Shown piece after piece: positions 44,114 through 53,117 of a stretch of 64,000 nucleotides of DNA (position 1 is its first letter; every line of letters begins with the position of its first letter). The translations under genes and the position numbers were made by a program. Under the pieces are notes generated by a model. The model saw only the letters and a program-made list of their open reading frames with translations, made no database searches and was not told the origin of the DNA. This stretch comes from JABDJL01 sp963664065 (GTDB lineage Bacteria; Pseudomonadota; Gammaproteobacteria; Xanthomonadales; SZUA-36): positions 1,240,001 through 1,304,000 of the forward strand of contig OY760942.1 of assembly GCA_963664065.1 (NCBI GenBank), in the 5' to 3' direction.

Positions 44114-46210
44114 TCAGAACCGATAGCTGGCCATCAGTCGTAGCAGATTAATGCTGTAGTCCGGACTTTCACCGCCAAAGCTCAGAATGGCGCTGATACC
44201 GTCATTTCCCAGGCCGTCGATTTGCCAGTCTTTGCTGCGATAGTTTTCATGTTCGCCAATTAATATCCAACTCCACTGATCATTGACCGTGTAATTCAGG
44301 CGTACCCGGGTATTGACCAAATCCGATTCAAGTTCAGGAAACGGCGCTTCGCCTGATCCACTATCAGTGCCAATCCGGCCCCTGGAGTCGGAGGAAATAT
44401 AATCCAGGCTGATGTCCATTTTGTCACTTAGCTTACCGGTAAAACCGGCTCCGAAAGTCGTGAAACGGTCTTCTGTTCTGGCCATCCAGGCTGTGGCCCC
44501 GGGAAAGCCTGCTCCAGAAATTTCAGAATCGAAGCTGTCTTGTGTAAAAAACATGTGCAGCCCCAGCTTGTTGTTCAGCGCGTATCCCAGGTCGATGCTG
44601 AAGCTGCGCTCCTCGCTATGGAGTACTCCCAACACCGATTGCTGGTAATCGTCTTTCGACATGTAATAGCTGATACCGGCACTCAGCCTGTCGGCCGGGG
44701 AGAGGTCCAATTCAATGACGAACCGATCACGGTCCCTTCCGGCAAGGTTGAATTTGCGCATCAGGACGTTCTCCCGCAGGCCGGGGTTAATCACCTGCAC
44801 GTAGGGTGAATTATCGCGGTCGGAAGCTTCCAGTCGCAGCCGGAGCTGGGCCGTGGCCCAATGATTGAAGTTGAGCTCGCCCCACCATGTTCTCTCTTTA
44901 GTATCTGTTACGGATTGCAATGTGCGCGCATGCTCATTGCGCTTAACACCCGCACGCCAGCGCATGAAAGGGTGTGAGCGGTAGTCAAGTTCCAGTGAAT
45001 ACCGGTTACGTTTAAAGGAATACGGCCGGTTGGCGGTGTCTTGGTTCAGCACGTAGTCATAGCTCACGGGGGTATAAAAATTAACCGGGCTCGAGTTGTC
45101 CCTTTCATCGATCTTTATTCGCGCGCTCAGCTTCAGATTAGGTGACAAACGGGCCATTAGTCTTGTCGCAAGATTAAATATACCTGTGTCAATTTTTCCG
45201 TTCAGCGATGCCCTTGGTAACAGCAGATCATCAAAATCCGGATTAATGGAATAGGGTAAAAAAGCCTGGTCTTGCTTGATTTGTCCAATTGTCACATTGC
45301 CCAAAAGTCGAACCCCTGGTGTCACCCGGTAAGCGCCGGAGAAATTGAATTGCTGGAAATTGCTGTCCGGTTCAAGTGCCGCCCGCAACAGCTGTGTATT
45401 GCCAATGGGATTGAAGGGATTCTCCCAGCTGACGGAGGCATTCCCGTTGTTGAACCAGGAACCGCCGAATCCAACGCGCATGTGTGCCCGTTCACCTGAA
45501 TATTCAACGCTCATATCAACCCGGTCGGTGCTGAAATCGACCGGGGCTGGAAAATGGCTGGACTGAATCGTAAAAACGCCTGCCCCGAAAGGGCGGGTGC
45601 CGTTTTTCTCAGTATGTTGGACATCTAATTCGTAGCGCCAATTAACGGATTTTTTGAAGCTCAGGCCAACAACGAAGTTTTTTCGCAGCGTGTGCAGGCT
45701 TGCTCTGGTCAACGAATCTGTCAGCGAGCTCATGCCTGCTGTTGTTGGCGCCTGCACCCAATCCGGTGGCAGCAACAGTTGGCCATTTCCTGCGTCCCGG
45801 TAGGGAGTCGTGGTTCCAAAACCCCGGTACTTGGGAATTTCATCGTAGGCTACGTGCAATTCAAACCGGCCTTCGCGACCACCGCGTATTTCCAGTTGCC
45901 GGCTGTGCGTGCCGAGATTACGGGCGTAAAGGTCGAAGTACCGGCCATCACTGTTGCGGAAGTGAATATCGCCGTACACCGACATGAAGGCGTCTTCATC
46001 TTCAATTCCACGGTAATCGGCGAATTTCAGGGAGGAATCGCTCGCATAGCCAGGCCCGATATCAAGCGAGCCGAACCAGCCAGCGGCATAGGTGCAAAAG
46101 TTGCACAACCACCCACTGCTGTCCACGGGCTCTTCGGCCCGTACTTCAAGGCTGAGCTGCAGCGCTGCCAACATGCCAATGGTTGCGGTAATTACACGGT
46201 GCCCTTTCAT
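44114..46210 (-). CDS. mtrB: MtrB/PioB-family outer-membrane beta-barrel, decaheme-associated
   Basis: A 698-residue protein with a signal peptide (VITATIGMLAALQLSLEVRA) and then SSGWLCNFCTYAAGWFGSLD, the CxxC-bearing N-terminus characteristic of MtrB-type porins. The rest is a long series of amphipathic beta-strands ending LLRLMASYRF with a terminal aromatic. MtrB forms a sheath that holds a decaheme cytochrome through the outer membrane so that electrons reach extracellular or surface acceptors. It follows the decaheme gene by 7 bases on the same strand. No MtrC-like lipoprotein cytochrome or DmsAB-like terminal reductase is visible nearby. The frame is intact. Confidence 0.85.
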   Translation of the reverse strand: MKGHRVITATIGMLAALQLSLEVRAEEPVDSSGWLCNFCTYAAGWFGSLDIGPGYASDSSLKFADYRGIEDEDAFMSVYGDIHFRNSDGRYFDLYARNLGTHSRQLEIRGGREGRFELHVAYDEIPKYRGFGTTTPYRDAGNGQLLLPPDWVQAPTTAGMSSLTDSLTRASLHTLRKNFVVGLSFKKSVNWRYELDVQHTEKNGTRPFGAGVFTIQSSHFPAPVDFSTDRVDMSVEYSGERAHMRVGFGGSWFNNGNASVSWENPFNPIGNTQLLRAALEPDSNFQQFNFSGAYRVTPGVRLLGNVTIGQIKQDQAFLPYSINPDFDDLLLPRASLNGKIDTGIFNLATRLMARLSPNLKLSARIKIDERDNSSPVNFYTPVSYDYVLNQDTANRPYSFKRNRYSLELDYRSHPFMRWRAGVKRNEHARTLQSVTDTKERTWWGELNFNHWATAQLRLRLEASDRDNSPYVQVINPGLRENVLMRKFNLAGRDRDRFVIELDLSPADRLSAGISYYMSKDDYQQSVLGVLHSEERSFSIDLGYALNNKLGLHMFFTQDSFDSEISGAGFPGATAWMARTEDRFTTFGAGFTGKLSDKMDISLDYISSDSRGRIGTDSGSGEAPFPELESDLVNTRVRLNYTVNDQWSWILIGEHENYRSKDWQIDGLGNDGISAILSFGGESPDYSINLLRLMASYRF

Positions 46211-46217
46211 CAGCTAA

Positions 46218-47148
46218 TCAGCGGTCCAGGGTGGCGCCGGAGGGATGATTGGAGCCGTGCACCTGAGAATGGCAGTTCAGGCAGGCTCGTCCGAGCATGA
46301 AACGGTTGGAGAAACTGTCTTCGGTCAGATCGCTGGTATAGGCCGTGCTGGGATGGCCTGCAGGAGAATGGCATTGCTGACAGAGCAGGGGTGGCCGTCT
46401 CTTGAGCAGTGTTGGATGGTTGCTACCATGTGGCTGGTGACACAGGGTGCAATCCTCTGAAACGGGCCCATGTTCCCACAGATAAGGACCTCGTTTTTCG
46501 GTATGGCAGGTGTAACAGGTCTCGTTCACCGAGGATTTTTGCAATAGAAAATCATGGTCTCCGTTATGCGGATCATGGCAATCACTGCAGGACATGTTTC
46601 CAAATCGCAAAGGATGGCTGCTGGTCTTCAAAATATCGCTGCGCCGTTTCGGATGGCAGTCAATACAGGCTTCCTGTTGCGCCAATGAGTCGAACACCCT
46701 GTCCCGGACCCGGTGTACCTGGTGGCAGGATGCACAGGGCACTTCGGCAGTCTCGTGACGGCTACCGAACCAGCCCAGCCCCCCCCCGAGTCTCATGGCA
46801 AGCCAGGCAAGTCTTGTTTTGCTCGGCCACCGGTGTTTCAGCCTTGATGCCAAATGTGCGGGCGGGGAGTACGTTATTGCCTCTTTGCTGGGCAAATACG
46901 TGATCTTCACCCGGCCCGTGACAAGTCTCGCATTGCAGATTGGAAAAAGGAGCTGCAGGATCGGTCCGCGAAGCATGCAGGGTCTGGAAAATAGCGGTAG
47001 CCGGTTTGGGTGAGCCCTCGCCGTGACAGGACAGGCAGGAGTCCGCACCCAGGCTGGTATATTCCTGTGACTCAAGAGGAACAGCCATGATCACCAGTGC
47101 TGTAAAAACCAGCAGATTTCGCGAGCGCTTGAAGGATTTTTCACTCAT
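46218..47148 (-). CDS. mtrA: MtrA/DmsE-type periplasmic decaheme c-type cytochrome, frameshifted in a G9 tract
   Basis: Two frames give one protein of about 310 residues. The first (46762-47148) has a signal-like N-terminus (NLLVFTALVIMAVPLESQ) and three CXXCH sites (CLSCH, CETCH, CLACH). The second continues with seven: CASCH, CIDCH, CSDCH, CYTCH, CTLCH, CQQCH and CLNCH. Ten haem sites is exactly the count of MtrA-type decahemes, confirming that the frames belong together. They meet at nine consecutive G on the coding strand (C9 at 46779-46787), where eight would restore the frame. The protein carries electrons across the periplasm into MtrB. The tract could be a sequencing error or a slippage switch. 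Confidence 0.85.
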
Positions 47149-47306
47149 ATAGGGTCATGATTAATCAGGAATCTATGGACAGTACCATTTCCATATTATG
47201 ATCAGCCTTTCATTTAGAACGGCTGAATGATCTCACGCTTACACTAAACATGGGAGAAACCTGGTGTTTTCTTTGAACATGCCTCAAATCCAAAGGGATT
47301 TTAACA

Positions 47307-48530
47307 ATGCAGAATCAGCTCAAATTTCCAAACTCGCGCGGTGAGCAATTAGCCGGTGTCATGCACGGTCCTGATGCCGGTGGCATTCGTGCCTGCGTAC
47401 TTTTTGCGCATTGCTTCATCTGCACCAAGAACATCAAGGCAGCAACTAATATCGCCGAGGCCCTGGCCACGGAGGGAATCGGTGTCCTGAGGTTTGACTT
47501 TACCGGCCTGGGCGAAAGTGAAGGCGAGTTTGCTGACACGCATTTCTCAAGCAATGTGCAGGACCTGGTGGATGCTGCAGATTTTATGGCTCGCGAATTC
47601 AAAGCGCCGGAAATCCTGGTGGGGCATTCACTGGGCGGCACGGCAGTCCTCGCCGCCGCGCATTTCATAGACTCTGCGGTCGCGGTCGCAACCATTGGTG
47701 CGCCAGCAGATGCAGAGCACGTGCTTCACCTGCTGGAAAACAACCTGCAGGAAATAGAGTCAACAGGCGAAGCGAGGGTCAAGCTTGCGGGCCGGCCATT
47801 CCACATACGCAGTGACTTTGTCGAAGACGTTCGCTCGCAATCCGTGCGTGACGGCATTGGCAAGCTGCGTAAAGCGCTGCTGGTCATGCACTCACCGGTG
47901 GATGAACTGGTATCCATCCAGGAGGCGGCCAATATTTATCAAAGTGCGCTCCATCCCAAGAGTTTTGTCACTCTGGATGATGCGGATCACCTGCTGACCT
48001 GGGAACCGGATTCAAAATACGCCGGACAGGTATTGTCAGCCTGGGCTTCGCGCTATATAAGCGGTGACTTGCGGGAACCACCCCTTGCGAATTACCAGGG
48101 TGGCGCAGTTGTCGCGACGGGCCGTGCTGAGGACATGTTTCTTACCGCGGTCAACGCGGATGGACATCAACTGCTGGCTGATGAACCAGAATCCTATGGT
48201 GGCGGAGACCGGGGCCCGACACCTTATGACTTCCTTGCCGCCGCCCTTGGTACTTGCACTGTGATGACTATGAACATGTATGCTCGACACAAAAAGTTGC
48301 CGTTGAAAAATGTTGAAGTGGCGGTTCGGCATGACCGGATACATGCCAGGGATTGCGAGGATTGTGAGACGAAAAGCGGCCAGGTGGACCGGCTCAGCCG
48401 GGAAATCAGCATGACCGGAGACCTGGACGATACACAGCTCAAACGCCTGATGGAGATCGCAGATCGTTGCCCGGTGCACCGGACACTGGAGGCCGAAATC
48501 AAGATCAGGAGCACCTTGAAGGAGTACTAG
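47307..48530 (+). CDS. Bifunctional alpha/beta hydrolase-OsmC family protein
   Basis: A 407-residue fusion. Residues 1-255 form an alpha/beta hydrolase with the nucleophile elbow ILVGHSLGGTAV, the DFTGLGESEGEF segment and a late acid/His region (SPVDELVSI and DDADHLL). Residues 270-405 form an OsmC/Ohr domain with RGPTPYDFLAAALGTCTVMT and CPVHRTLEAE, the two redox-type cysteines of peroxide-reducing OsmC proteins. The fusion is a known architecture in gammaproteobacteria; a role in detoxifying organic peroxides or esters is likely but the substrate is unknown. It stands alone, divergent from the cytochrome genes. Confidence 0.85.
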   Translation: MQNQLKFPNSRGEQLAGVMHGPDAGGIRACVLFAHCFICTKNIKAATNIAEALATEGIGVLRFDFTGLGESEGEFADTHFSSNVQDLVDAADFMAREFKAPEILVGHSLGGTAVLAAAHFIDSAVAVATIGAPADAEHVLHLLENNLQEIESTGEARVKLAGRPFHIRSDFVEDVRSQSVRDGIGKLRKALLVMHSPVDELVSIQEAANIYQSALHPKSFVTLDDADHLLTWEPDSKYAGQVLSAWASRYISGDLREPPLANYQGGAVVATGRAEDMFLTAVNADGHQLLADEPESYGGGDRGPTPYDFLAAALGTCTVMTMNMYARHKKLPLKNVEVAVRHDRIHARDCEDCETKSGQVDRLSREISMTGDLDDTQLKRLMEIADRCPVHRTLEAEIKIRSTLKEY

Positions 48531-48599
48531 GGATGCGTTGTAATTTCACGGGTTCCATTTATAGTGAGCTTCCGTTCCAATCAGACACAGGCCTGATTC

Positions 48600-49691
48600 A
48601 TGCCACAAAAAACTCCGCTTTTTGACGCCCACCTCGAGGCCGGGGCAAAGATGGTCGACTTCGGCGGTTGGGAATTGCCGATCAATTACGGCTCACAGAT
48701 CGAAGAACACCACCAGGTTCGACGAGCGGCAGGAATGTTTGATGTGTCCCACATGACGGTCGTTGACCTGGAAGGGGAGCAGGCGCGTGAATTCCTCAGT
48801 TATCTGTTGGCCAACGATGTTGCCAAGCTTGCACAGCCCGGAAAAGCGCTGTACAGCTGCATGTTGCAACACGATGGCGGGGTCATTGATGACCTGATTA
48901 CTTATTATCTCGATGAGACTTTTTTCCGCATGGTGGTCAATGCAGCCACCAGGGCAAAGGATCTGGATTGGATCAGGAAGCAGGCGGTCAATTTCGGGAT
49001 AAGGACTTCAGAACGACCGGAACTGGCGATGATTGCTGTGCAGGGTCCCGAGGCTTGTGAAGCGGTGATCGGTTTGCTGCCGGATGCCGCTGCAATTGCC
49101 GCAGGTAAACTGGGGCCCTTCTATTCCGCCCGGCTTGATGACTGGTTCGTGGCAAGAACGGGCTACACCGGCGAAGATGGTTTTGAAATATCTTTACCGG
49201 CCGAAGCATCGGTTTCACTCTGGAACCGTCTGCTGGAAGTCGGTGTAAAGCCGTGTGGTCTGGGCGCTCGGGATACCCTGCGCCTGGAGGCAGGCATGAA
49301 CCTCTATGGCCAGGACATGGATGAAAGGGTAACGCCCCTTGCTTCCGGCCTGGCCTGGACGGTCGCAATGAAGGACGAGCGAATGTTCATTGGCAGACGA
49401 GCACTGGAGGACCAGCAAGCACATGGCGTTGAAAGAAAATTCGTGGGCCTGGTACTGCAGGACAAAGGCGTGCTGAGACACGGGCAAAAAGTCGTCACGG
49501 ACGCCGGAGAAGGTATCCTCACCAGCGGAAGTTTCTCCCCGACATTACAACGGTCGATCGGTCTGGCTAGAATTCCGGTCGATGTCAATGAGCTTTGCAC
49601 CGTGGAAATCCGGGGCCGCTTGCTGGAAGCAAAAATTGTCAAACCGCCATTTGCGCGCGCGGGTAATGTTTGCAAGGGCATTATTCAGTGA
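48600..49691 (+). CDS. gcvT: Glycine cleavage system T protein, aminomethyltransferase
   Basis: A 363-residue protein of normal length starting MPQKTPLFDAHLEAGAKMVD. Family motifs are present: GGWELPINYGSQIEEHHQVR, AAGMFDVSHM, ARTGYTGEDGFEI and GLGARDTLRLEAGMNLYG. GcvT transfers the methylene group from the aminomethyl-lipoyl arm of GcvH to tetrahydrofolate, releasing ammonia. It is followed after 69 bases by gcvH, with a possible promoter (TGTTAAAAT near 49722) in between. There is no glycine riboswitch in the 69 bases upstream. gcvP is not in the window. Confidence 0.95.
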   Translation: MPQKTPLFDAHLEAGAKMVDFGGWELPINYGSQIEEHHQVRRAAGMFDVSHMTVVDLEGEQAREFLSYLLANDVAKLAQPGKALYSCMLQHDGGVIDDLITYYLDETFFRMVVNAATRAKDLDWIRKQAVNFGIRTSERPELAMIAVQGPEACEAVIGLLPDAAAIAAGKLGPFYSARLDDWFVARTGYTGEDGFEISLPAEASVSLWNRLLEVGVKPCGLGARDTLRLEAGMNLYGQDMDERVTPLASGLAWTVAMKDERMFIGRRALEDQQAHGVERKFVGLVLQDKGVLRHGQKVVTDAGEGILTSGSFSPTLQRSIGLARIPVDVNELCTVEIRGRLLEAKIVKPPFARAGNVCKGIIQ

Positions 49692-49760
49692 TTGATGCCC
49701 TAACGGAGTTTCGAAAAGCAGTGTTAAAATTCACGCCTGGCCAAAAAAGGATGCGACCTG

Positions 49761-50147
49761 ATGAGTAGTATTCCGCGGGATTTGAAATACACAGAATCAC
49801 ATGAGTGGATCGGTGTTGAAGCCGATGGCAGTGTGAGAATTGGTATTTCTGATCATGCCCAGGAAGCACTGGGTGACCTGGTTTTTGTTGAACTGCCTGC
49901 AACAGGTGAATTCATCGACCGGGGTGACCCTTGTGCAGTGGTAGAATCTGTCAAGGCAGCCAGTGATATTTATGCACCGGTGACGGGTGAAATCATTGCG
50001 GTAAATGAAGACCTTGAAGACGATCCGGGTGCCATAAACTCAGATCCCTATGGCGACGGCTGGTTGTTCCAGGTCAACCTCAGTGATGTAGAAGAACTGG
50101 GTAGTCTCCTGGATTCCACAACTTATGAGGACTTGCTGGACGACTGA
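49761..50147 (+). CDS. gcvH: Glycine cleavage system H protein, lipoyl carrier
   Basis: A 128-residue protein of standard length. The lipoyl-attachment Lys65 is in VESVKAASDIYAPVTG; other conserved parts are YTESHEWIGVE, GISDHAQEALGDLVFVELP and DPYGDGWLFQV. It shuttles the aminomethyl group between the P, T and L proteins of glycine cleavage. An intrinsic terminator follows 12 bases after the stop. Confidence 0.95.
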   Translation: MSSIPRDLKYTESHEWIGVEADGSVRIGISDHAQEALGDLVFVELPATGEFIDRGDPCAVVESVKAASDIYAPVTGEIIAVNEDLEDDPGAINSDPYGDGWLFQVNLSDVEELGSLLDSTTYEDLLDD

Positions 50148-50159
50148 ACGAAAGAAGGA

Positions 50160-50199
50160 AATAATAGAAAGGCCCGCAAACGCGGGCCTTTCTATTATT
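50160..50199 (+). terminator. Rho-independent terminator after gcvH, probably bidirectional
   Basis: Bases 50160-50177 pair perfectly with 50182-50199 (18-bp arms, core GGCCCGC-AAAC-GCGGGCC), flanked by AATAATAGAAA and TTTCTATTATT. It lies between two convergent genes and has A and T tracts on both sides, so it can end transcription from either direction. Confidence 0.9.
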
Positions 50200-50217
50200 G
50201 CGGTTACCAAAAATGGT

Positions 50218-51377
50218 CTAAGGAGGATTCATTTGCAGTTCTTCATTCAGCATGTCGCAGAGCATAACGTTATCGGTCACGACCCGCGTGAGGGTCATCT
50301 GCCCCGACAGTCCCAGGCTCGGGAAGTCATAGGTCAGCAACGCCTCGTTACAATTTATAAAGACGATGGTGATTGTGCCATAGCTTGTATCCTGCATAGC
50401 CAGGGGTATAGAGCTGTTGAACACCCCGCCGGTGGTCAACTCTACGTTGAGTTCCACTGAATTACCTGTATAAAAACCGCTTGCCGTCACCCAGCGCTGG
50501 TCCGGTGCGCCGAATACTGCCATTACACCTGGATCCGGCGGCACAGTGTCAAAAGTGAACCAGGACAGGAAGAAAAATCCGATATCCTGAAACACGGTAA
50601 AGAAAAATCCCTGGAAAGCAGCATCGGCACTCACCCAGGCATCATTCAGGCCGGGGTTGATAAAAAACAAGCCCAGGAAAGTGATGACAGCGGGATCATG
50701 GTTGACGTTATCTCCGGCATTGCTGTCGTTGATCGACAGAATTGCGCCGATGAAATAATCACCCGCGGATACCGATTCCGGCACGCTTACCATGGCCTGG
50801 TGATTCAGGGTCGACCCCATTGCAATGTCGCTGATATTGGCGGTACCCAGCAGGTTGTCTCCCGCGCTGATGGTGTTATCCGTTGAGGCGTAATAACTGA
50901 TACTGAAAGACCCACTACCTGCGGTTCCTGAATTCTTAATGGTGGAATCTATCGTTAGCGTGTCACCGGAGAATAGGAGCCGTTGGTCGCATCGACGGAC
51001 TGCAGTTCCAGCTCGGCGGCCGCGGCAGACTCTACAGTAATCGTGCCGGTCATGAATGCAGGAAGATAAAGATAATGTACCGAGCAGAAATATCCAAAGG
51101 TTCCCGCAGTGTTGAATATAACTTCAAATGTGAATGAGCTTGAAGTGGGGGAGGGCACCCAGGCACCCGAATTAGATGTGACGTCGTGAGGATTTCCACC
51201 TGCGGCGTTCACCCACCGAACCGTGTCGCCGACCTCAATGGTTATGGAGCCGTTGCTGAAAGAATTATCATTGACGTTAATGGTGAAAGTTGTGCCAAAG
51301 GCCATGCCGGGCATAAAGCACGCTGCCAGTAAACAAAATATTACATAACGGGTCATGGTAAGGCGGGTAATCATCAT
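50218..51377 (-). CDS. Secreted cupredoxin with CARDB-like C-terminal domain, frameshifted
   Basis: The N-terminal frame has a signal peptide (RYVIFCLLAACFMPGMAFG) and a plastocyanin-like domain with copper ligands His in GGNPHDVTS and Cys, His and Met in FGYFCSVHYLYLPAFMTG. It then reads SVDATNGSYSP and stops at 50955. One base is missing near 50966; in the next frame it continues GDTLTIDSTIKNSGTAGSGS, FSISYYASTDNTISAGDNLL, a CARDB-type beta-sandwich, and a further domain to 50218. With the base restored the protein has about 386 residues. Azurin/plastocyanin modules carry electrons or bind copper in the periplasm. It lies convergent to gcvH. Confidence 0.7.
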
Positions 51378-51473
51378 TTGCTACCGTTCTGGCTCACTCT
51401 TTAAGTATAGACTGAGTTAAGGAGACCGTACACTCAAGGATTTTCTTACAGGATCGCCAAGCAGCAAGGGTGT

Positions 51474-51944
51474 TCAATAGCGCAAACCCAGGGCCCGGTA
51501 AGCAAACGCCATCAACCAGGCCGGGCCGATAAGCAGGAATTGCAGGTCCTTGAAAAATGAAGGGCGTCTGCCCTCGATCGCGTGGCCAATAAACTGCAGA
51601 ACCCAGGCCCCCACAAATACCACCAGCGCCAGCGTCCAAAGTGGCCAGCTGCTGAATTGCGATACAAGGACGGTAATCTGAATCATCAAAGTGTTGAATA
51701 GCAGTAAACCGAGACCCAGCGAAATGGACAGTTGGAACCAATATATCTGCGCCAGCAGCAAGCCGATGGTGGCCCAATTCACGGGTACCGCGTCCAAACC
51801 TGTTTCGAAAGGAAAGGGTATTGACCACAGCAGTGCAATTATTGTCCATACGATGGTCGGCACTGCAATCCAGTGAATCAGCTTGTTGACAGGGTTTTGA
51901 TGGCTTTCCCCGTATTCATCCAGCAGGCTTTCTATAGATCGCAT
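51474..51944 (-). CDS. Mpo1-like (DUF962) membrane protein
   Basis: A 156-residue integral membrane protein with four hydrophobic helices. Signature parts are SLLDEYGESHQNPVNKLIHW near the N-terminus and FIGHAIEGRRPSFFKDLQFL, then LIGPAWLM, towards the end; conserved His residues in both are the likely iron ligands. The yeast relative Mpo1 is a dioxygenase that alpha-oxidises 2-hydroxy fatty acids; the bacterial role is less clear. It is 22 bases downstream of purC in the same direction, so may be cotranscribed. Confidence 0.8.
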   Translation of the reverse strand: MRSIESLLDEYGESHQNPVNKLIHWIAVPTIVWTIIALLWSIPFPFETGLDAVPVNWATIGLLLAQIYWFQLSISLGLGLLLFNTLMIQITVLVSQFSSWPLWTLALVVFVGAWVLQFIGHAIEGRRPSFFKDLQFLLIGPAWLMAFAYRALGLRY

Positions 51945-51966
51945 TTTTTGCTCCGGTGTTTGAATC

Positions 51967-52857
51967 TCAGCCTGTCAACCGTTGACAGACCTCGCGGTAT
52001 TTTTCACTCGTAACGCGGATGACTTCCTCGGGAATCCGCGGCCCCGGGGCCTGTTTATCCCATTCCAGCGTCTCAAGGTAGTCCCGTACAAACTGCTTGT
52101 CATAACTGGGCGGACTGCTGCCAGGCTGGTAGTATTCCACCGGCCAGAAGCGCGATGAATCGGGTGTTAACACTTCGTCCATCAGGTGAAGCTCACCGTT
52201 CCGGTCAAGTCCAAATTCGAACTTGGTGTCGGCAATGATGATACCGCGCTCACGGGCATATTCCCCGGCCTTGCTGAATATCTTCAGGCTTACCTCGCGC
52301 ACACGCTCAGCCATTTCCTGGCCGATATTGTCGGCAATTACCGAAAAAGCGACGTTTTCATCATGCTCGCCCAATGCTGCCTTGGTGGATGGTGTAAAAA
52401 TTACCTCCGGTAGCCGTTCGGCCTGCTGCAAGCCCGGCGGCAAAGAAATACCGCAAACCTCACCTGTTTGCTGATATTCCTTCCAACCCGATCCAATGAT
52501 ATATCCGCGTACAATTGCTTCCATGGGCAAACCTTCGAGGCGTTTGACAACTACCGATCGTGGCATGAGCAATGCAGCCAGGCTGGCATCGGAAATAACT
52601 TCATCGACGGCGATACCGGACAGGTGATTAGGAATAAGATCTGCGGAGCGGTCAAACCAGAAATTCGAGATTTGCGTAAGCAGAGATCCTTTTCCCGGGA
52701 TTGGATCCGGTAGAACAACGTCAAAGGCAGACAAGCGATCCGAGGCCACGATGAGCATGTGCTCGTCATCAACTGCAAAACAATCCCTGACTTTCCCCTG
52801 GTAGATCAGCGGTAATCCGGTGATCAGACCGGCGTGGTAAACACTGGGCATTTGCAT
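51967..52857 (-). CDS. purC: Phosphoribosylaminoimidazole-succinocarboxamide synthase (SAICAR synthase)
   Basis: A 296-residue protein of the longer PurC form. Motifs: YQGKVRDCFAVDDEHMLIVA, SDRLSAFDVVLPDPIPGKG, VKRLEGLPMEAIVRGYIIGS and IIIADTKFEFGLD, then DEVLTPDSSRFW. It joins CAIR and aspartate using ATP in purine biosynthesis. A 163-bp palindromic element (52864-53026) lies directly upstream, so its promoter either lies within the element or was changed by it. Confidence 0.95.
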   Translation of the reverse strand: MQMPSVYHAGLITGLPLIYQGKVRDCFAVDDEHMLIVASDRLSAFDVVLPDPIPGKGSLLTQISNFWFDRSADLIPNHLSGIAVDEVISDASLAALLMPRSVVVKRLEGLPMEAIVRGYIIGSGWKEYQQTGEVCGISLPPGLQQAERLPEVIFTPSTKAALGEHDENVAFSVIADNIGQEMAERVREVSLKIFSKAGEYARERGIIIADTKFEFGLDRNGELHLMDEVLTPDSSRFWPVEYYQPGSSPPSYDKQFVRDYLETLEWDKQAPGPRIPEEVIRVTSEKYREVCQRLTG

Positions 52858-52863
52858 TCCTTT

Positions 52864-53026
52864 AGGGAACCTCTGATCTATTCATGAACTCGTATCTTGC
52901 GTCCAAAATATTTAGTTTCGGTGTTGCAAATCTTCGCAATAGCCAGCTATTACGTGCGATCTGCGCCTTGAACCTGAACATTATGAATCGCAATCTACTT
53001 CGCCCAGAATAAATCAGAGGTTCCTT
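52864..53026. repeat. 163-bp MITE-like palindromic element upstream of purC
   Basis: TAGGGAACCTCTGATCTA at the left and the complement of TAAGGAACCTCTGATTTA at the right match at 16 of 18 positions. The interior (TTTCGGTGTTGCAAATCTTC, then GCAATAGCCAGCTATTACG) is non-coding and partly self-complementary. It fills the space between the divergent purC and djlA genes. Similar GAACCTCTGA-ended repeats are, as I recall, spread through many proteobacterial genomes. Confidence 0.6.
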
Positions 53027-53117
53027 AGTTCATCGATAAATCTTTATGCATCACTGGCAGGGCAATTATATACTTGCTTTCCCAGCCATCGAATCAACAA
53101 TTTCCAGACAAAAAATT

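Noticed and set aside
48531..48599. Possible glycine riboswitch before gcvT
   Set aside because: Only 69 bases separate the genes and none of the conserved aptamer segments are seen.
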